10,343 nucleotides of DNA. It comes from an uncultured Lentisphaeria bacterium (lineage in GTDB: Bacteria; Verrucomicrobiota; Lentisphaeria; Victivallales; UBA1829). The stretch spans positions 1 to 10,343 of the forward strand of contig CAJMAW010000108.1 of assembly GCA_905211485.1 (NCBI GenBank). The letters run 5' to 3'. Shown piece by piece: positions 1 through 6,792 of this stretch (position 1 is its first letter; every line of letters starts with the position of its first letter). Below the pieces are notes generated by a model that made no database searches, was not told where the DNA came from, and saw nothing but the letters and a program-made list of their open reading frames with translations. Made by a program: the position numbers and the translations under genes.

Positions 1-79
1 TCAAATAGAAACAAACGAGATTTCTGTCAAAAAAAGCATTGATAGAGGTTCCCATAAGACGCGCTTCCGGAAGATCCCG

Positions 80-109
80 GCTGTTTTCTCCGGACCTGGA
101 AGAAACAGC
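80..109. promoter_or_regulatory. Hairpin in the leader upstream of aguB
   Basis: Bases 80-91 and 98-109 form an inverted repeat with a 6-base loop. Of 12 positions, 10 are Watson-Crick pairs, one is a G-U wobble and one is a mismatch. If base 80 bulges, bases 77-79 can also pair with 109-111. No T-run follows on either strand, so it is not a standard Rho-independent terminator for either direction. It lies 82 bases before the aguB start codon and could be a leader structure or the end of an upstream unit outside the window. The structure is visible in the sequence; its role is unknown. Confidence 0.4.
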
Positions 110-190
110 GGAACACAATCATTCCATCCAGATCATCTTCGTTCAGACGAATTCATATTCATTATCATTCAGCAGGAGGAGAAGAAAAGC

Positions 191-1069
191 ATGATGCCGG
201 GAACCGAAAGCGTCCGGATTGCGCTGCTGCAGGACCGTGCGCGGGAATCGCGGGAGGAGGCCATCCGCATCACGGACGAAAACATCCGGAAAGCCGCGGA
301 AAACGGGGCGAAAATCATCTGCACGCAGGAGCTTTTCCTGACAGAATACTTCTGCCGTGTTCAGGATCCCGCCTTGTTTGATCTTGCGGAATCCGTCCCG
401 GGAGAGACGACGGAACATTTCCAGCGCACGGCAGAAAAATACGGCGTCGTTCTCATTCTTTCACTTTTTGAAAGACGCGCTCCGGGACTCTTTCACAACA
501 GCGCCGCCGTGATCGATGCGGACGGCACCTTCCTTGGAAAATACCGGAAAATGCATATCCCGCAGGATCCCGGATTCGAGGAAAAATTCTATTTCGCTCC
601 CGGCGACACCGGATTCCGCGCGTGGGATACGAAATACGGGAAAATCGGAGTCATCATCTGCTGGGATCAATGGTATCCGGAATCGGCGCGCCTGACGGCT
701 CTGCAGGGAGCGTGGATTCTGTTCTGTCCGACAGCGATCGGAGGGATTGCTTCGGAAAGCCCCGCTCTGGCGGAACTGCAGCGTGCCGCCTGGCTGAATG
801 TCCAGCAGGGGCACGCGGTGGCGAACGGATGCTATTATGCGGCCGTCAACCGTGTGGGAGAGGAACATGGGACCCGTTTCTGGGGATCCTCCTTCGTCGC
901 GGACTTCTACGGGAAGCATCTGGTGCTCGGCTCCCGGGACTCCTGCGGAATCCTCTATGCCGACTGCGACCGGAAAGCCATGGAGGAACACCGGAGAATG
1001 TGGCCCTTCTTCCGCGACCGCAGAACGGATGCCTACACCCCTATCCTGAGGCGTTTCGATGATGAATGA
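191..1069 (+). CDS. aguB: N-carbamoylputrescine amidase
   Basis: This 292-residue nitrilase-superfamily (C-N hydrolase) enzyme hydrolyses N-carbamoylputrescine to putrescine, CO2 and ammonia. It catalyses the last step of the agmatine route to polyamines and acts in the cytoplasm. The Glu-Lys-Cys triad is visible: E47 in CTQELFL, K120 in KYRKMHIP and C157 in IICWDQWYPE. The stretch DPGFEEKFYFAPGDTGF (126-142) is typical of this amidase rather than of other nitrilases. The length matches the family, and there is no signal peptide. AGGAGG at 174-179 sits 11 bases before the ATG at 191; a second ATG follows directly at 194 and cannot be excluded. The gene overlaps aguA, so the two steps are very likely made together. 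An arginine decarboxylase, which would supply agmatine, is not in this window. Function is assigned from family motifs. Confidence 0.93.
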   Translation: MMPGTESVRIALLQDRARESREEAIRITDENIRKAAENGAKIICTQELFLTEYFCRVQDPALFDLAESVPGETTEHFQRTAEKYGVVLILSLFERRAPGLFHNSAAVIDADGTFLGKYRKMHIPQDPGFEEKFYFAPGDTGFRAWDTKYGKIGVIICWDQWYPESARLTALQGAWILFCPTAIGGIASESPALAELQRAAWLNVQQGHAVANGCYYAAVNRVGEEHGTRFWGSSFVADFYGKHLVLGSRDSCGILYADCDRKAMEEHRRMWPFFRDRRTDAYTPILRRFDDE

Positions 1070-2114
1070 ACACACTCCGAATTTCTCTTCCGGATGGCGC
1101 ATGCCCGCCGAATGGGAGGCTCAGAGCGCAGTGCTTCTCTCCTATCCCCTGAACCCCCTCACCTGGCCCGGATGCCGGAAGAAAATGGAAGAGGCCTACG
1201 CCGCCTTCGCCTGCGCCGTGACAAAATACGAGGACCTGAAAGTCAACTGCATCCCCCCCGCGCAGGAACGGGTCTTGGAGCTTTTCCGGAACGCCGGGGC
1301 AGACTGTTCCAGAATCGAATTCCTGCCCGTGGAGACCAATGACGCCTGGTGCCGCGATCACGGGCCTGTCTTTGTGCGGAATCTCCGGACCGATGAGCGT
1401 GCGGCGCTGGATTTTCAGTACAACGCCTGGGGCGGAAAGTTCCCCCCATGGGATCTGGACAATGCCGCCGCGCGGAAGATGGCGGAACTTCTGGGACTTC
1501 CTTGTCTTTCGGTGCCGCTGGTGCTGGAAGGAGGTGCTCTCGAGTCCAACGGAGCGGGAACGCTCCTGACTACGGAATCGGTTGTCCTGAATCCGAACCG
1601 GAATCCCGGGCTGACGAAAGAACAGGCGGAAGAGATCTTCCGGGATTTTCTCGGCGCGGAACGCGTGCTCTGGCTGAAGTCCGGGCTTGAGGGCGACGAT
1701 ACGGACGGGCACATTGATACTCTGGTCCGCTTTTTCCGGAAAGATGCCGTTCTTGCAGCCCTGGACGATGATCCCGCCTCCGTCAATCATGACGCTCTCA
1801 AACAGAATTTTGAAGCCCTGAAACGGATGAGGCTCCCGGATGGCTCCCCTCTGGAAGTCTTACCTCTGCCGTCCCCGGATCCGATCCGTCCGGAAGGCTG
1901 GAGAGAGGAGGTTCTGCCGGCGACCTATGCGAATTTCCTCATCATCAACGGGGCGGTTCTCGTCCCGACCTACCGTCAGGACAAAAACGATGCAAGGGCG
2001 CTCGAAATCATCGGAAGCGCCTTCCCGGGGCGGGAGATTGTCCCGCTTGACTGTGTGGACATCCTTCTGGAAGGAGGCGCCCTTCACTGTCTGAGCCAGC
2101 AGATGATTTTCTGA
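1059..2114 (+). CDS. aguA: Agmatine deiminase
   Basis: This 351-residue enzyme of the agmatine/peptidyl-arginine deiminase superfamily converts agmatine to N-carbamoylputrescine and ammonia, the substrate of the preceding gene's product. Visible family motifs are GWRMPAEWE (12-20), the substrate-binding block ETNDAWCRDHGPVF (92-105), GGALESNG, and DDTDGHID with the catalytic-type H218 and D220. The nucleophile is C344 in GGALHCLSQQ near the C-terminus. The enzyme is cytoplasmic. Its ATG at 1059 overlaps the aguB stop by 11 bases, and an in-frame ATG at 1062 is an alternative. TGAGG at 1047-1051 gives good spacing to 1059, so I chose that start. The length is slightly short for the family (usually about 360-380), but every key residue I can recall is present. 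The overlap implies translational coupling with aguB. Confidence 0.95.
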   Translation: MMNEHTPNFSSGWRMPAEWEAQSAVLLSYPLNPLTWPGCRKKMEEAYAAFACAVTKYEDLKVNCIPPAQERVLELFRNAGADCSRIEFLPVETNDAWCRDHGPVFVRNLRTDERAALDFQYNAWGGKFPPWDLDNAAARKMAELLGLPCLSVPLVLEGGALESNGAGTLLTTESVVLNPNRNPGLTKEQAEEIFRDFLGAERVLWLKSGLEGDDTDGHIDTLVRFFRKDAVLAALDDDPASVNHDALKQNFEALKRMRLPDGSPLEVLPLPSPDPIRPEGWREEVLPATYANFLIINGAVLVPTYRQDKNDARALEIIGSAFPGREIVPLDCVDILLEGGALHCLSQQMIF

Positions 2115-2140
2115 AGAATCGGAGTGTCCCCCCCCGTTTC

Positions 2141-2153
2141 TGCGGCTGCCGCA
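2141..2153. promoter_or_regulatory. Short GC hairpin after aguA
   Basis: TGCGG and CCGCA (2141-2145 and 2149-2153) form a perfect 5-bp stem with a 3-base loop, 27 bases after the aguA stop. No T-run follows directly, so it is at best a weak or factor-dependent terminator of the aguBA unit. Only the pairing is seen; the role is inferred. Confidence 0.22.
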
Positions 2154-2263
2154 TCTGCGCATATCTTGCCAGCAGCAGCTTCCCCCTGATTTTCCTCCGC
2201 TTTGTTTTCGGCTCTTTCTGACTTTTTTTACGGAGAAAACATGCTGAGAGAGGGGAAAAAACA

Positions 2264-2291
2264 TTGAAAAAGCGTTTCCATGCCGTAAGGT
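2264..2291 (+). promoter_or_regulatory. Candidate promoter for the alpha-galactosidase gene
   Basis: TTGAAA at 2264-2269 matches the sigma-70 -35 consensus at five of six positions. A 16-base spacer leads to TAAGGT at 2286-2291, a poor -10 hexamer (three of six). The first operator-like palindrome lies over the -35/spacer and the second lies over the expected transcription start, an arrangement that would suit repression. The -10 is weak, so this is only a candidate. Confidence 0.3.
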
Positions 2292-2302
2292 AAAAGCGTT
2301 TA
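2265..2302. promoter_or_regulatory. Pair of LacI-like operator palindromes
   Basis: The 10-mer AAAAGCGTTT occurs twice in the same orientation, at 2268-2277 and 2292-2301, exactly 24 bases apart. Each copy is the core of an imperfect palindrome with a central GC: TGAAAAAGCGTTTCCA at 2265-2280 (six of eight pairs symmetric) and TAAAAGCGTTTA at 2291-2302 (five of six). LacI/GalR-family operators commonly have this A-rich/GC/T-rich layout, and sugar-utilisation genes are common targets. No regulator gene is in the window. The repeats are seen directly; the regulator is inferred. Confidence 0.4.
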
Positions 2303-2311
2303 TTCAAATGA

Positions 2312-2350
2312 ATCCGTCCATTGCGGACGGATCCTGCCCCGTCGGTTTTT
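2312..2350 (+). promoter_or_regulatory. Two mutually exclusive hairpins in the galactosidase leader
   Basis: ATCCGTCC (2312-2319) and GGACGGAT (2325-2332) form a perfect 8-bp stem with a 5-base loop. The right arm also contains GACGG (2326-2330), which can instead pair with CCGTC (2339-2343). That second stem is followed at once by GG and a run of five T, then another T-run at 2355-2361. The first stem would block the second, which has a terminator-like layout. This resembles an attenuator but could be coincidental in GC-rich DNA. It is upstream of the start chosen at 2395. Confidence 0.35.
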
Positions 2351-2394
2351 GTCAGTTTTTTGTTATGAAAATCAATCAGAAGGATTTTGCCATC

Positions 2395-3528
2395 ATGCTG
2401 GTCAACACGCCTCCCATGGGATGGAACACCTGGAACACGTTCGGTTCAGAAATTTCGGAAAAACTGATTTGCGAGAGCGCGGATCAGTTTGTGAAACTCG
2501 GACTCGACAAAGCGGGATACCGTTATCTTGTGATCGACGACTGCTGGTCGGAAAAAGAAAGAGATTCCGTGACCCATAAACTCCTCGCTTCCCGCGAAAA
2601 GTTTCCGAACGGAATGAAAGTTGTCGCCGACTACGTGCATTCGCGGGGACTGAAATTCGGAATGTATTCCTGCGCCGGAGTCCGGACCTGCGCCGACTAT
2701 CCCGGCAGTTTCGATCACGAATTTCTGGATGCGGAAACCTTTGCGGAATTCGGGGTCGATTTCCTGAAATACGATTTCTGCTTCTCTCCCGGGACGACTT
2801 CCGGCCCGCTGCTCTATCGGCGCATGGGCAACGCCCTGCGCGCCTGCGGACGCGACATCCTCTTCTCCGCATGCAACTGGGGAAGCGATGACGTTTGGAG
2901 CTGGATCCGCTCCTCCGGCGCACACATGTACCGTTCCACGGGCGACATCATTGACAATTTCGTGTCCTTCACCGACATCGCGAAGAGCCAGATCGCAAAA
3001 TTCTGCTATTCCGGCCCCCAGTGTTTCAACGACATGGACATGCTGACCGTGGGCATGTTCGGGAAAGGCAATGTCGGCAGTTCCGGCTGCGATTTCAATC
3101 AGTACCGCACCCAGTTCTCCCTCTGGTGCGTGATGGGCGCTCCGCTCATGCTCGGCTGCGATCTCAGAAAAATGACTCCCGAGGTGCTGGAACTGGTGCT
3201 GAATCCGGAACTGATTGCCATGGATCAGGATGCGGAATGCCGTCCGGCGTTTGTGGTCGGGGGAAGCGTGGAAGGGTCCGGACCCCTGGTGCTGGCGCGC
3301 ATGCTCGCCGGAGGAGACCTCGCTCTCGGTTACTTCAATATGACGGACAGGAAACTCCGTGCTTCCTTCCTCTTTGAAAAAGCCGGATTCCCCTTCGCCG
3401 CGGGTTACGACCTGCAATTCAAAGACGTCTTCACCGGAGACTCCGCCGTGTACAGGGAACTGCGCATCGAAACGCTGGACCCGTACGCATGCAAAATCTT
3501 CCGCGTGACTCCGGTGAAACGCGCATGA
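2395..3528 (+). CDS. Alpha-galactosidase, glycoside hydrolase family 27
   Basis: This 377-residue GH27/melibiase enzyme removes terminal alpha-linked galactose from galactosides. Motifs in order: PPMGWNTWNTFG (6-17), IDDCW (47-51), FLKYDFC with the nucleophile D127, RSTGDI with the acid/base D184, FNDMDML (211-217), and GKGNVGSSGC followed by APLMLGCDLRKM. A beta-sandwich-like C-terminal part covers roughly the last 90 residues. The frame is open from an ATG at 2308, but AGAAGGA at 2378-2384 lies 10 bases before the ATG at 2395, and family members begin right at this point. The 29 extra residues look unrelated to any domain and would run through the leader hairpins; an ATG at 2365 is a third option. 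There is no signal peptide from 2395, so the enzyme probably acts on imported sugars. The stop overlaps the next gene's start as ATGA. Confidence 0.93.
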   Translation: MLVNTPPMGWNTWNTFGSEISEKLICESADQFVKLGLDKAGYRYLVIDDCWSEKERDSVTHKLLASREKFPNGMKVVADYVHSRGLKFGMYSCAGVRTCADYPGSFDHEFLDAETFAEFGVDFLKYDFCFSPGTTSGPLLYRRMGNALRACGRDILFSACNWGSDDVWSWIRSSGAHMYRSTGDIIDNFVSFTDIAKSQIAKFCYSGPQCFNDMDMLTVGMFGKGNVGSSGCDFNQYRTQFSLWCVMGAPLMLGCDLRKMTPEVLELVLNPELIAMDQDAECRPAFVVGGSVEGSGPLVLARMLAGGDLALGYFNMTDRKLRASFLFEKAGFPFAAGYDLQFKDVFTGDSAVYRELRIETLDPYACKIFRVTPVKRA

Positions 3529-3725
3529 GTCTCTGCGCACGATGCCGCGCTCCGCTTTCACAGGACGAAATTGCCTTGACACGCAAAATCGTTCATCGCG
3601 GAGCGACGGAGTTTTTCTGTCTCTCCTGCCTCTCCGCGCACTTTGACATTCCAGTGCCGAAGCTCCGGGAGATGATTGAGCATTTCCGGGAGGCCGGATG
3701 TCTCCTCTTTGCGCCGAAGGACTGA
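3525..3725 (+). CDS. Small double-CxxC zinc-ribbon-like protein
   Basis: This 66-residue protein has two knuckles, CARC (C4, C7) and CLSC (C32, C35), with the spacing expected of a zinc ribbon or another four-cysteine metal site. A fifth cysteine, C59, sits in a GCLLF motif near the end. The segment PVPKLREMIEHFREAG (43-58) looks like an amphipathic helix. The ATG at 3525 overlaps the galactosidase TGA by four bases (ATGA), with GGTGA at 3513-3517 as a possible ribosome binding site, so it is probably translated by coupling. A longer in-frame reading from 3489 lies inside the galactosidase and lacks support. I recall similar short proteins in gut Firmicutes and PVC bacteria but know no name or function. 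Metal binding is inferred from the cysteines alone. Confidence 0.75.
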   Translation: MSLCARCRAPLSQDEIALTRKIVHRGATEFFCLSCLSAHFDIPVPKLREMIEHFREAGCLLFAPKD

Positions 3726-3969
3726 GAGATTCCCTTCCCTTATCACGTGTTTTTTTCTCTCCGCAGCTGCTCCTCCCGACTTTTCCTCTTCCTCCATGCC
3801 TCCTGCAAGGAGAGAAGGGGAAAAAGAAGGGGGTGAGTCCTCCGGCGGGATGGGGAGGGGAAAACCGGATCTTCTCCGGAGAAAAGCGGAAACAAATAAT
3901 CAGGGAAAAGGATCAGCCTGAAAAGAAAAAAGAGGGAAGAACCCGAACAGAACAGGAGAACACAGCCTT
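3726..3969. other. Intergenic region with purine-rich leader
   Basis: This gap separates the zinc-ribbon gene from the deacetylase-like gene. Its first part carries CACGTG followed by a run of T (about 3744-3757). From about 3808 the plus strand is strongly purine-rich up to the ribosome binding site AGGAG at 3954-3958. One small inverted repeat, CCGGA (3865-3869) with TCCGG (3875-3879), is present. I see no convincing promoter hexamer pair and no small gene. Confidence 0.4.
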
Positions 3970-5013
3970 ATGACACAGCATCTGACAAGCACATTTCCCA
4001 TCGACGGCGAACTGATCAATCATGCGCGGGCCCTGGAATGCGGACCGGACTTTTTCCGGATTGAAGTGCGCGGGAAAACGCTCCCGGGGCGGACCGTCCG
4101 TGTCAACGGCGTTCCCGCGCATTCGGAGGAGGATGCTTCGTTCCGTGCCGAAGCGGAACTGCGCGGACGCTTCCCCGAACTGCTGCTGGAGGATGGAACC
4201 GAGACACTGCGGATCCGGCCCGTCTGTGATTACGACCGGGAAAAACGATACAATTTCTTCATTGACGACAATTCCTTTTTCCTGACCGAAATCGTCCGGA
4301 AACACCACCGTTCCATTTTCGACAGTTTCTACCTGGATTTTCTCCGGCGCATGCACCTCCGCTACGGCATGAAGGTCACGCTGAACACCTTTTTCCGGAA
4401 CGACCACGAACCTTTCCTCCTGACGGAAATGCCCGATTTCTACCGGAGTGAATGGGAAGACAATTCCTCCTGGCTGCGTCTCGCCCCCCATGCCTATTCC
4501 GAATTCCCGGGCAATCCCTACTGCGAGGCCTTCCCGGAAAAACTCCCGGAACATTTCCGTGCCGTGACGGAACAGATCCGGCGTTTTGCCGGTGAGAAAA
4601 CCGTTGTCGCACCTGTCATCATGCATTTCTACCGCGTCACCAATGAAGAGAGCATGCGTTTCCTCAGGGAAGAGGGCATGAAGGTTTTCACCGTTCATGA
4701 GCGTTTCTGGAAGCAGCTGCGGGAAACGTACGGACGCGAATTCTTCGGGGTCTATGATTTCAGGCACGATCAGCTCCAGATTCCCGTCGAATTCTTCTGC
4801 AATCTGCTCAGCACGGAGCAGATTCTGCGTCATCTGGAATCCTGTTACGCAATTCCGGGGAAAGACTTCATCAATTTCGGATCCCACGAGCAATATTCCT
4901 ATCCCTTCTATTCCAATTATATCCCGGAACACTTTGAACGGATTGAGGCGGCGCTGAAAAGCCTTTCGGAACACGGGTATGAGGCGGATTATTTCAATCT
5001 GCGCGAACCGTAA
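3970..5013 (+). CDS. NodB/polysaccharide-deacetylase-like protein with N-terminal beta-sandwich-like domain
   Basis: This 347-residue protein has no signal peptide and no membrane segment. Residues about 8-90 look like a small Ig/filamin-type beta sandwich (IDGELINHARALE, FRIEVRGKTLPG, VRVNGVPAHSE). The rest resembles proteins of the glycoside hydrolase/deacetylase (NodB-like) superfamily. It has an aspartate pair D99-D100 in FFIDDNSFF, then KVTLNTFFRND, H174 in LAPHAYSEFPGNPY, H219 in VIMHFYRV, and H306 in SHEQYSYPFYSNY. The DD pair and spaced histidines could form a metal site as in carbohydrate esterase family 4, but the substrate is unknown and activity is not certain. AGGAG at 3954-3958 supports the start at 3970. 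The gene stands alone and is convergent with the glycosyltransferase gene. I am sure of the gene and moderately sure of the superfamily. Confidence 0.72.
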   Translation: MTQHLTSTFPIDGELINHARALECGPDFFRIEVRGKTLPGRTVRVNGVPAHSEEDASFRAEAELRGRFPELLLEDGTETLRIRPVCDYDREKRYNFFIDDNSFFLTEIVRKHHRSIFDSFYLDFLRRMHLRYGMKVTLNTFFRNDHEPFLLTEMPDFYRSEWEDNSSWLRLAPHAYSEFPGNPYCEAFPEKLPEHFRAVTEQIRRFAGEKTVVAPVIMHFYRVTNEESMRFLREEGMKVFTVHERFWKQLRETYGREFFGVYDFRHDQLQIPVEFFCNLLSTEQILRHLESCYAIPGKDFINFGSHEQYSYPFYSNYIPEHFERIEAALKSLSEHGYEADYFNLREP

Positions 5014-5110
5014 TCATACCGTTTCCATGCACCCCGTCGTACCTAAGGAAGCAAGGAAAGAAGAGAGAAGAGAGGGCGCGGGGAAAAGAGCTGTGGGACG
5101 GAGCAAGAAC

Positions 5111-5147
5111 GCGGGATGATCCGTATCCGCCTTCTTCTCTTTTCTCC
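5111..5147. terminator. Possible terminator between convergent genes
   Basis: GCGGGAT (5111-5117) can pair with ATCCGC (5125-5130), with one bulged base and a 7-base loop. A pyrimidine tract rich in T (5131-5147) follows on the plus strand. It lies between the stop at 5013 and the minus-strand stop at 5203, where termination of both units is expected. The T-run is interrupted by C and the stem is short, so support is weak. Confidence 0.28.
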
Positions 5148-5202
5148 CTCCACAGACTTTCTCCACAGACCTTCCTTTCTCTTCGGGCTGGAATTTTCAG
5201 AT

Positions 5203-6753
5203 TCACTCCGCCACTTCATAAATCTGCTGAAGCACAGTCGAATAGACTGGGATGGCCTTCCGGAATCCGAAGCGCTCCATGGTTTCCTTCAGATCCTGTT
5301 CCCCGCTGCAGATGAGGTAGAGTGTTCTGTCGAGGGGAAGGAAGGGAATCTTTTCCCGGTTTGGCAGGTCGAAGAGGATGCATTCCGGGGGGAGGCCCGC
5401 TTCAAACATGCTGTAGAATTTTGTGGCGTGCGGATCCGCCTGGAAGCTGACGAAGGCCAGGAAAATACGCCCTTCCCGGGCCTGTTTCCCGAGCCATGCC
5501 GCGGTTTCATCAGGGCGGAAATCCTCCATGCGGGCGTAATGCGGCAGGAAGAGGTCGTCTCTGCGGGAATCTCCGAACACGGCGTCGCTGACTGCCGCGG
5601 ATTTGTGAATGGAGACAAACATCCATGCAAGCGTCAGCAGGGCCGGCCATGCCGCCGCCCGGAAACGCGGTGCGCTTCTTCCGATCCGCCGTTTCCCAGC
5701 GCCTCCGTCATGCACCTCTGTGTTCCGGATTCCCCTGCAGAAGAAGGAGAGTCCGAAAGCCGTCCAGAAAAGCCAGAGCGGGAAAAGCGGGAAAAACACC
5801 CTCGGGAACACAGGAACTTTGAAAACAAAAAAAGCGGGCAGAGGCAGCAGGAAAACCAGCACGGCGGAAAAAATCCGGAGCCTGAGCACGGGATATTTTC
5901 TCCAGGCCGTCACGAATCCCGCCGCCGCAAACGGAAGTGCCGGGAGAATGCAGAGCGCGAAAGACAGATACAGATTCCAGATCGCATTTCCCGCTGAAAA
6001 CCACCCTTCTCCCAGTCCCGCGCAACGCAGAAATTTCGGCAGAATCGGCAGATAAAAGGCCGCCAGGGAAAGCGGTGGTATGACCAGAAGAACGGCCCAT
6101 TTCCAGACTTCGTATCCACGGTCCTTCCGAAGCGCGAGACGGGAGAAAAACATCAGGGCGCTCCCCGTCAGTGCTGCAAGACAGGTCGGGGCCGTCCCCA
6201 CGGCGAGGAGGGAAAAGAGAAAATACAGCAGGAGGGCCGGGAGTGAAGTCCTGCGCATCCATTTTTCCGCTGCGAGAAAGGCCAGAATCGTGAGGAGGAA
6301 TCCGATCATGTATCCTCTGAGCGCCGTTCCGAAAACTGCGAAGGAAGCCGAAACACAGAAGGGGGAAAGGGTCAGGACCATGCTCAGGACTCCGAATTTG
6401 CGCCTGAGGAGCCGGATCAGCAGCCCGGCAGAAAGAAGCGCCGCGGCCGCGGAGGGAACGCGGTAGAGAAAGAGCGCCTGAACTTCCGATCCCCATTCCA
6501 GAAGCCGAATCCAGAAGAAAAGAATCCATGAAAAGACAATATGGTTGTTGGGAATGTCGTAGGCGCGGTAAATGGCGCCCGGTCCGCCGGAGGGGGAAAA
6601 ATATTTGACGAGGGAAACGGTCAGAACTTCGTCAAACCAGAACGGTCTGAAAAGGCTTGTGAAGAGCGTGAAGCCCGCAAAAGCCATTACCGCGAGCCCC
6701 GCATAGCTCAGCAGATGAAGAAGTTTCCGTTCATTATCCATGATTTTCTTCAT
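5203..6753 (-). CDS. GT-C fold membrane glycosyltransferase (PMT/ArnT-like)
   Basis: This 516-residue polytopic membrane protein probably transfers a sugar from a polyprenyl-phosphate donor to an acceptor on the outer face of the cytoplasmic membrane. The first hydrophobic helix (about 12-33) is followed by FWFDEVLT with the acidic pair D41-E42. That is the first-loop motif expected of the GT39/GT83, RgtA-D-like families. IPNNHIVFSW (67-76) and ALRGYM (144-149) match other conserved loops. I count roughly ten to twelve hydrophobic segments up to about residue 382, then a soluble tail of about 130 residues. Start codons at 6753 and 6741 both lack a strong ribosome binding site; a GGAGG lies further upstream at 6797-6793. 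The gene follows the binding-protein gene by 90 bases in the same direction, so cotranscription is plausible. Donor and acceptor are unknown. Confidence 0.82.
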   Translation of the reverse strand: MKKIMDNERKLLHLLSYAGLAVMAFAGFTLFTSLFRPFWFDEVLTVSLVKYFSPSGGPGAIYRAYDIPNNHIVFSWILFFWIRLLEWGSEVQALFLYRVPSAAAALLSAGLLIRLLRRKFGVLSMVLTLSPFCVSASFAVFGTALRGYMIGFLLTILAFLAAEKWMRRTSLPALLLYFLFSLLAVGTAPTCLAALTGSALMFFSRLALRKDRGYEVWKWAVLLVIPPLSLAAFYLPILPKFLRCAGLGEGWFSAGNAIWNLYLSFALCILPALPFAAAGFVTAWRKYPVLRLRIFSAVLVFLLPLPAFFVFKVPVFPRVFFPLFPLWLFWTAFGLSFFCRGIRNTEVHDGGAGKRRIGRSAPRFRAAAWPALLTLAWMFVSIHKSAAVSDAVFGDSRRDDLFLPHYARMEDFRPDETAAWLGKQAREGRIFLAFVSFQADPHATKFYSMFEAGLPPECILFDLPNREKIPFLPLDRTLYLICSGEQDLKETMERFGFRKAIPVYSTVLQQIYEVAE

Positions 6754-6778
6754 GATTTTCTTTATGGCTTTTTCTCAT
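6734..6778 (-). promoter_or_regulatory. Possible 14-codon leader reading frame overlapping the glycosyltransferase start
   Basis: An ATG at 6778 opens a frame reading MRKSHKENHEENHG that ends at TAA (6736-6734), overlapping both candidate starts of the glycosyltransferase gene. The GGAGG at 6797-6793 is 14 bases before this ATG, longer than ideal but nearer than to the gene's own starts. It could feed ribosomes to the main gene by reinitiation. The same AAAATCATG context is repeated at all three ATGs, so the frame may be only a by-product of that repeat. Confidence 0.25.
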
Positions 6779-6792
6779 GATTTTTTGATTTT

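Noticed and set aside
64..73. Perfect palindrome CTTCCGGAAG
   Set aside because: TTCCGGAA-type strings are frequent throughout this window, including inside genes, so it is probably compositional.
2273..2283. Eleven-base sequence CGTTTCCATGC repeated at 5020-5030
   Set aside because: Repeats of this length are expected by chance in 10 kb, and the two contexts share nothing else.
2308..2394. Earlier start codons for the alpha-galactosidase (2308 and 2365)
   Set aside because: Family members begin at the PPMGWN motif, which follows the ATG at 2395, and AGAAGGA is correctly spaced for that ATG. The extra residues are not a signal peptide.
2446..3582. Long open frame on the minus strand opposite the alpha-galactosidase gene
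   Set aside because: The plus strand encodes a protein with all GH27 motifs. The antisense translation is rich in His, Gly and Glu, shows no domain, and is explained by codon bias in GC-rich DNA.
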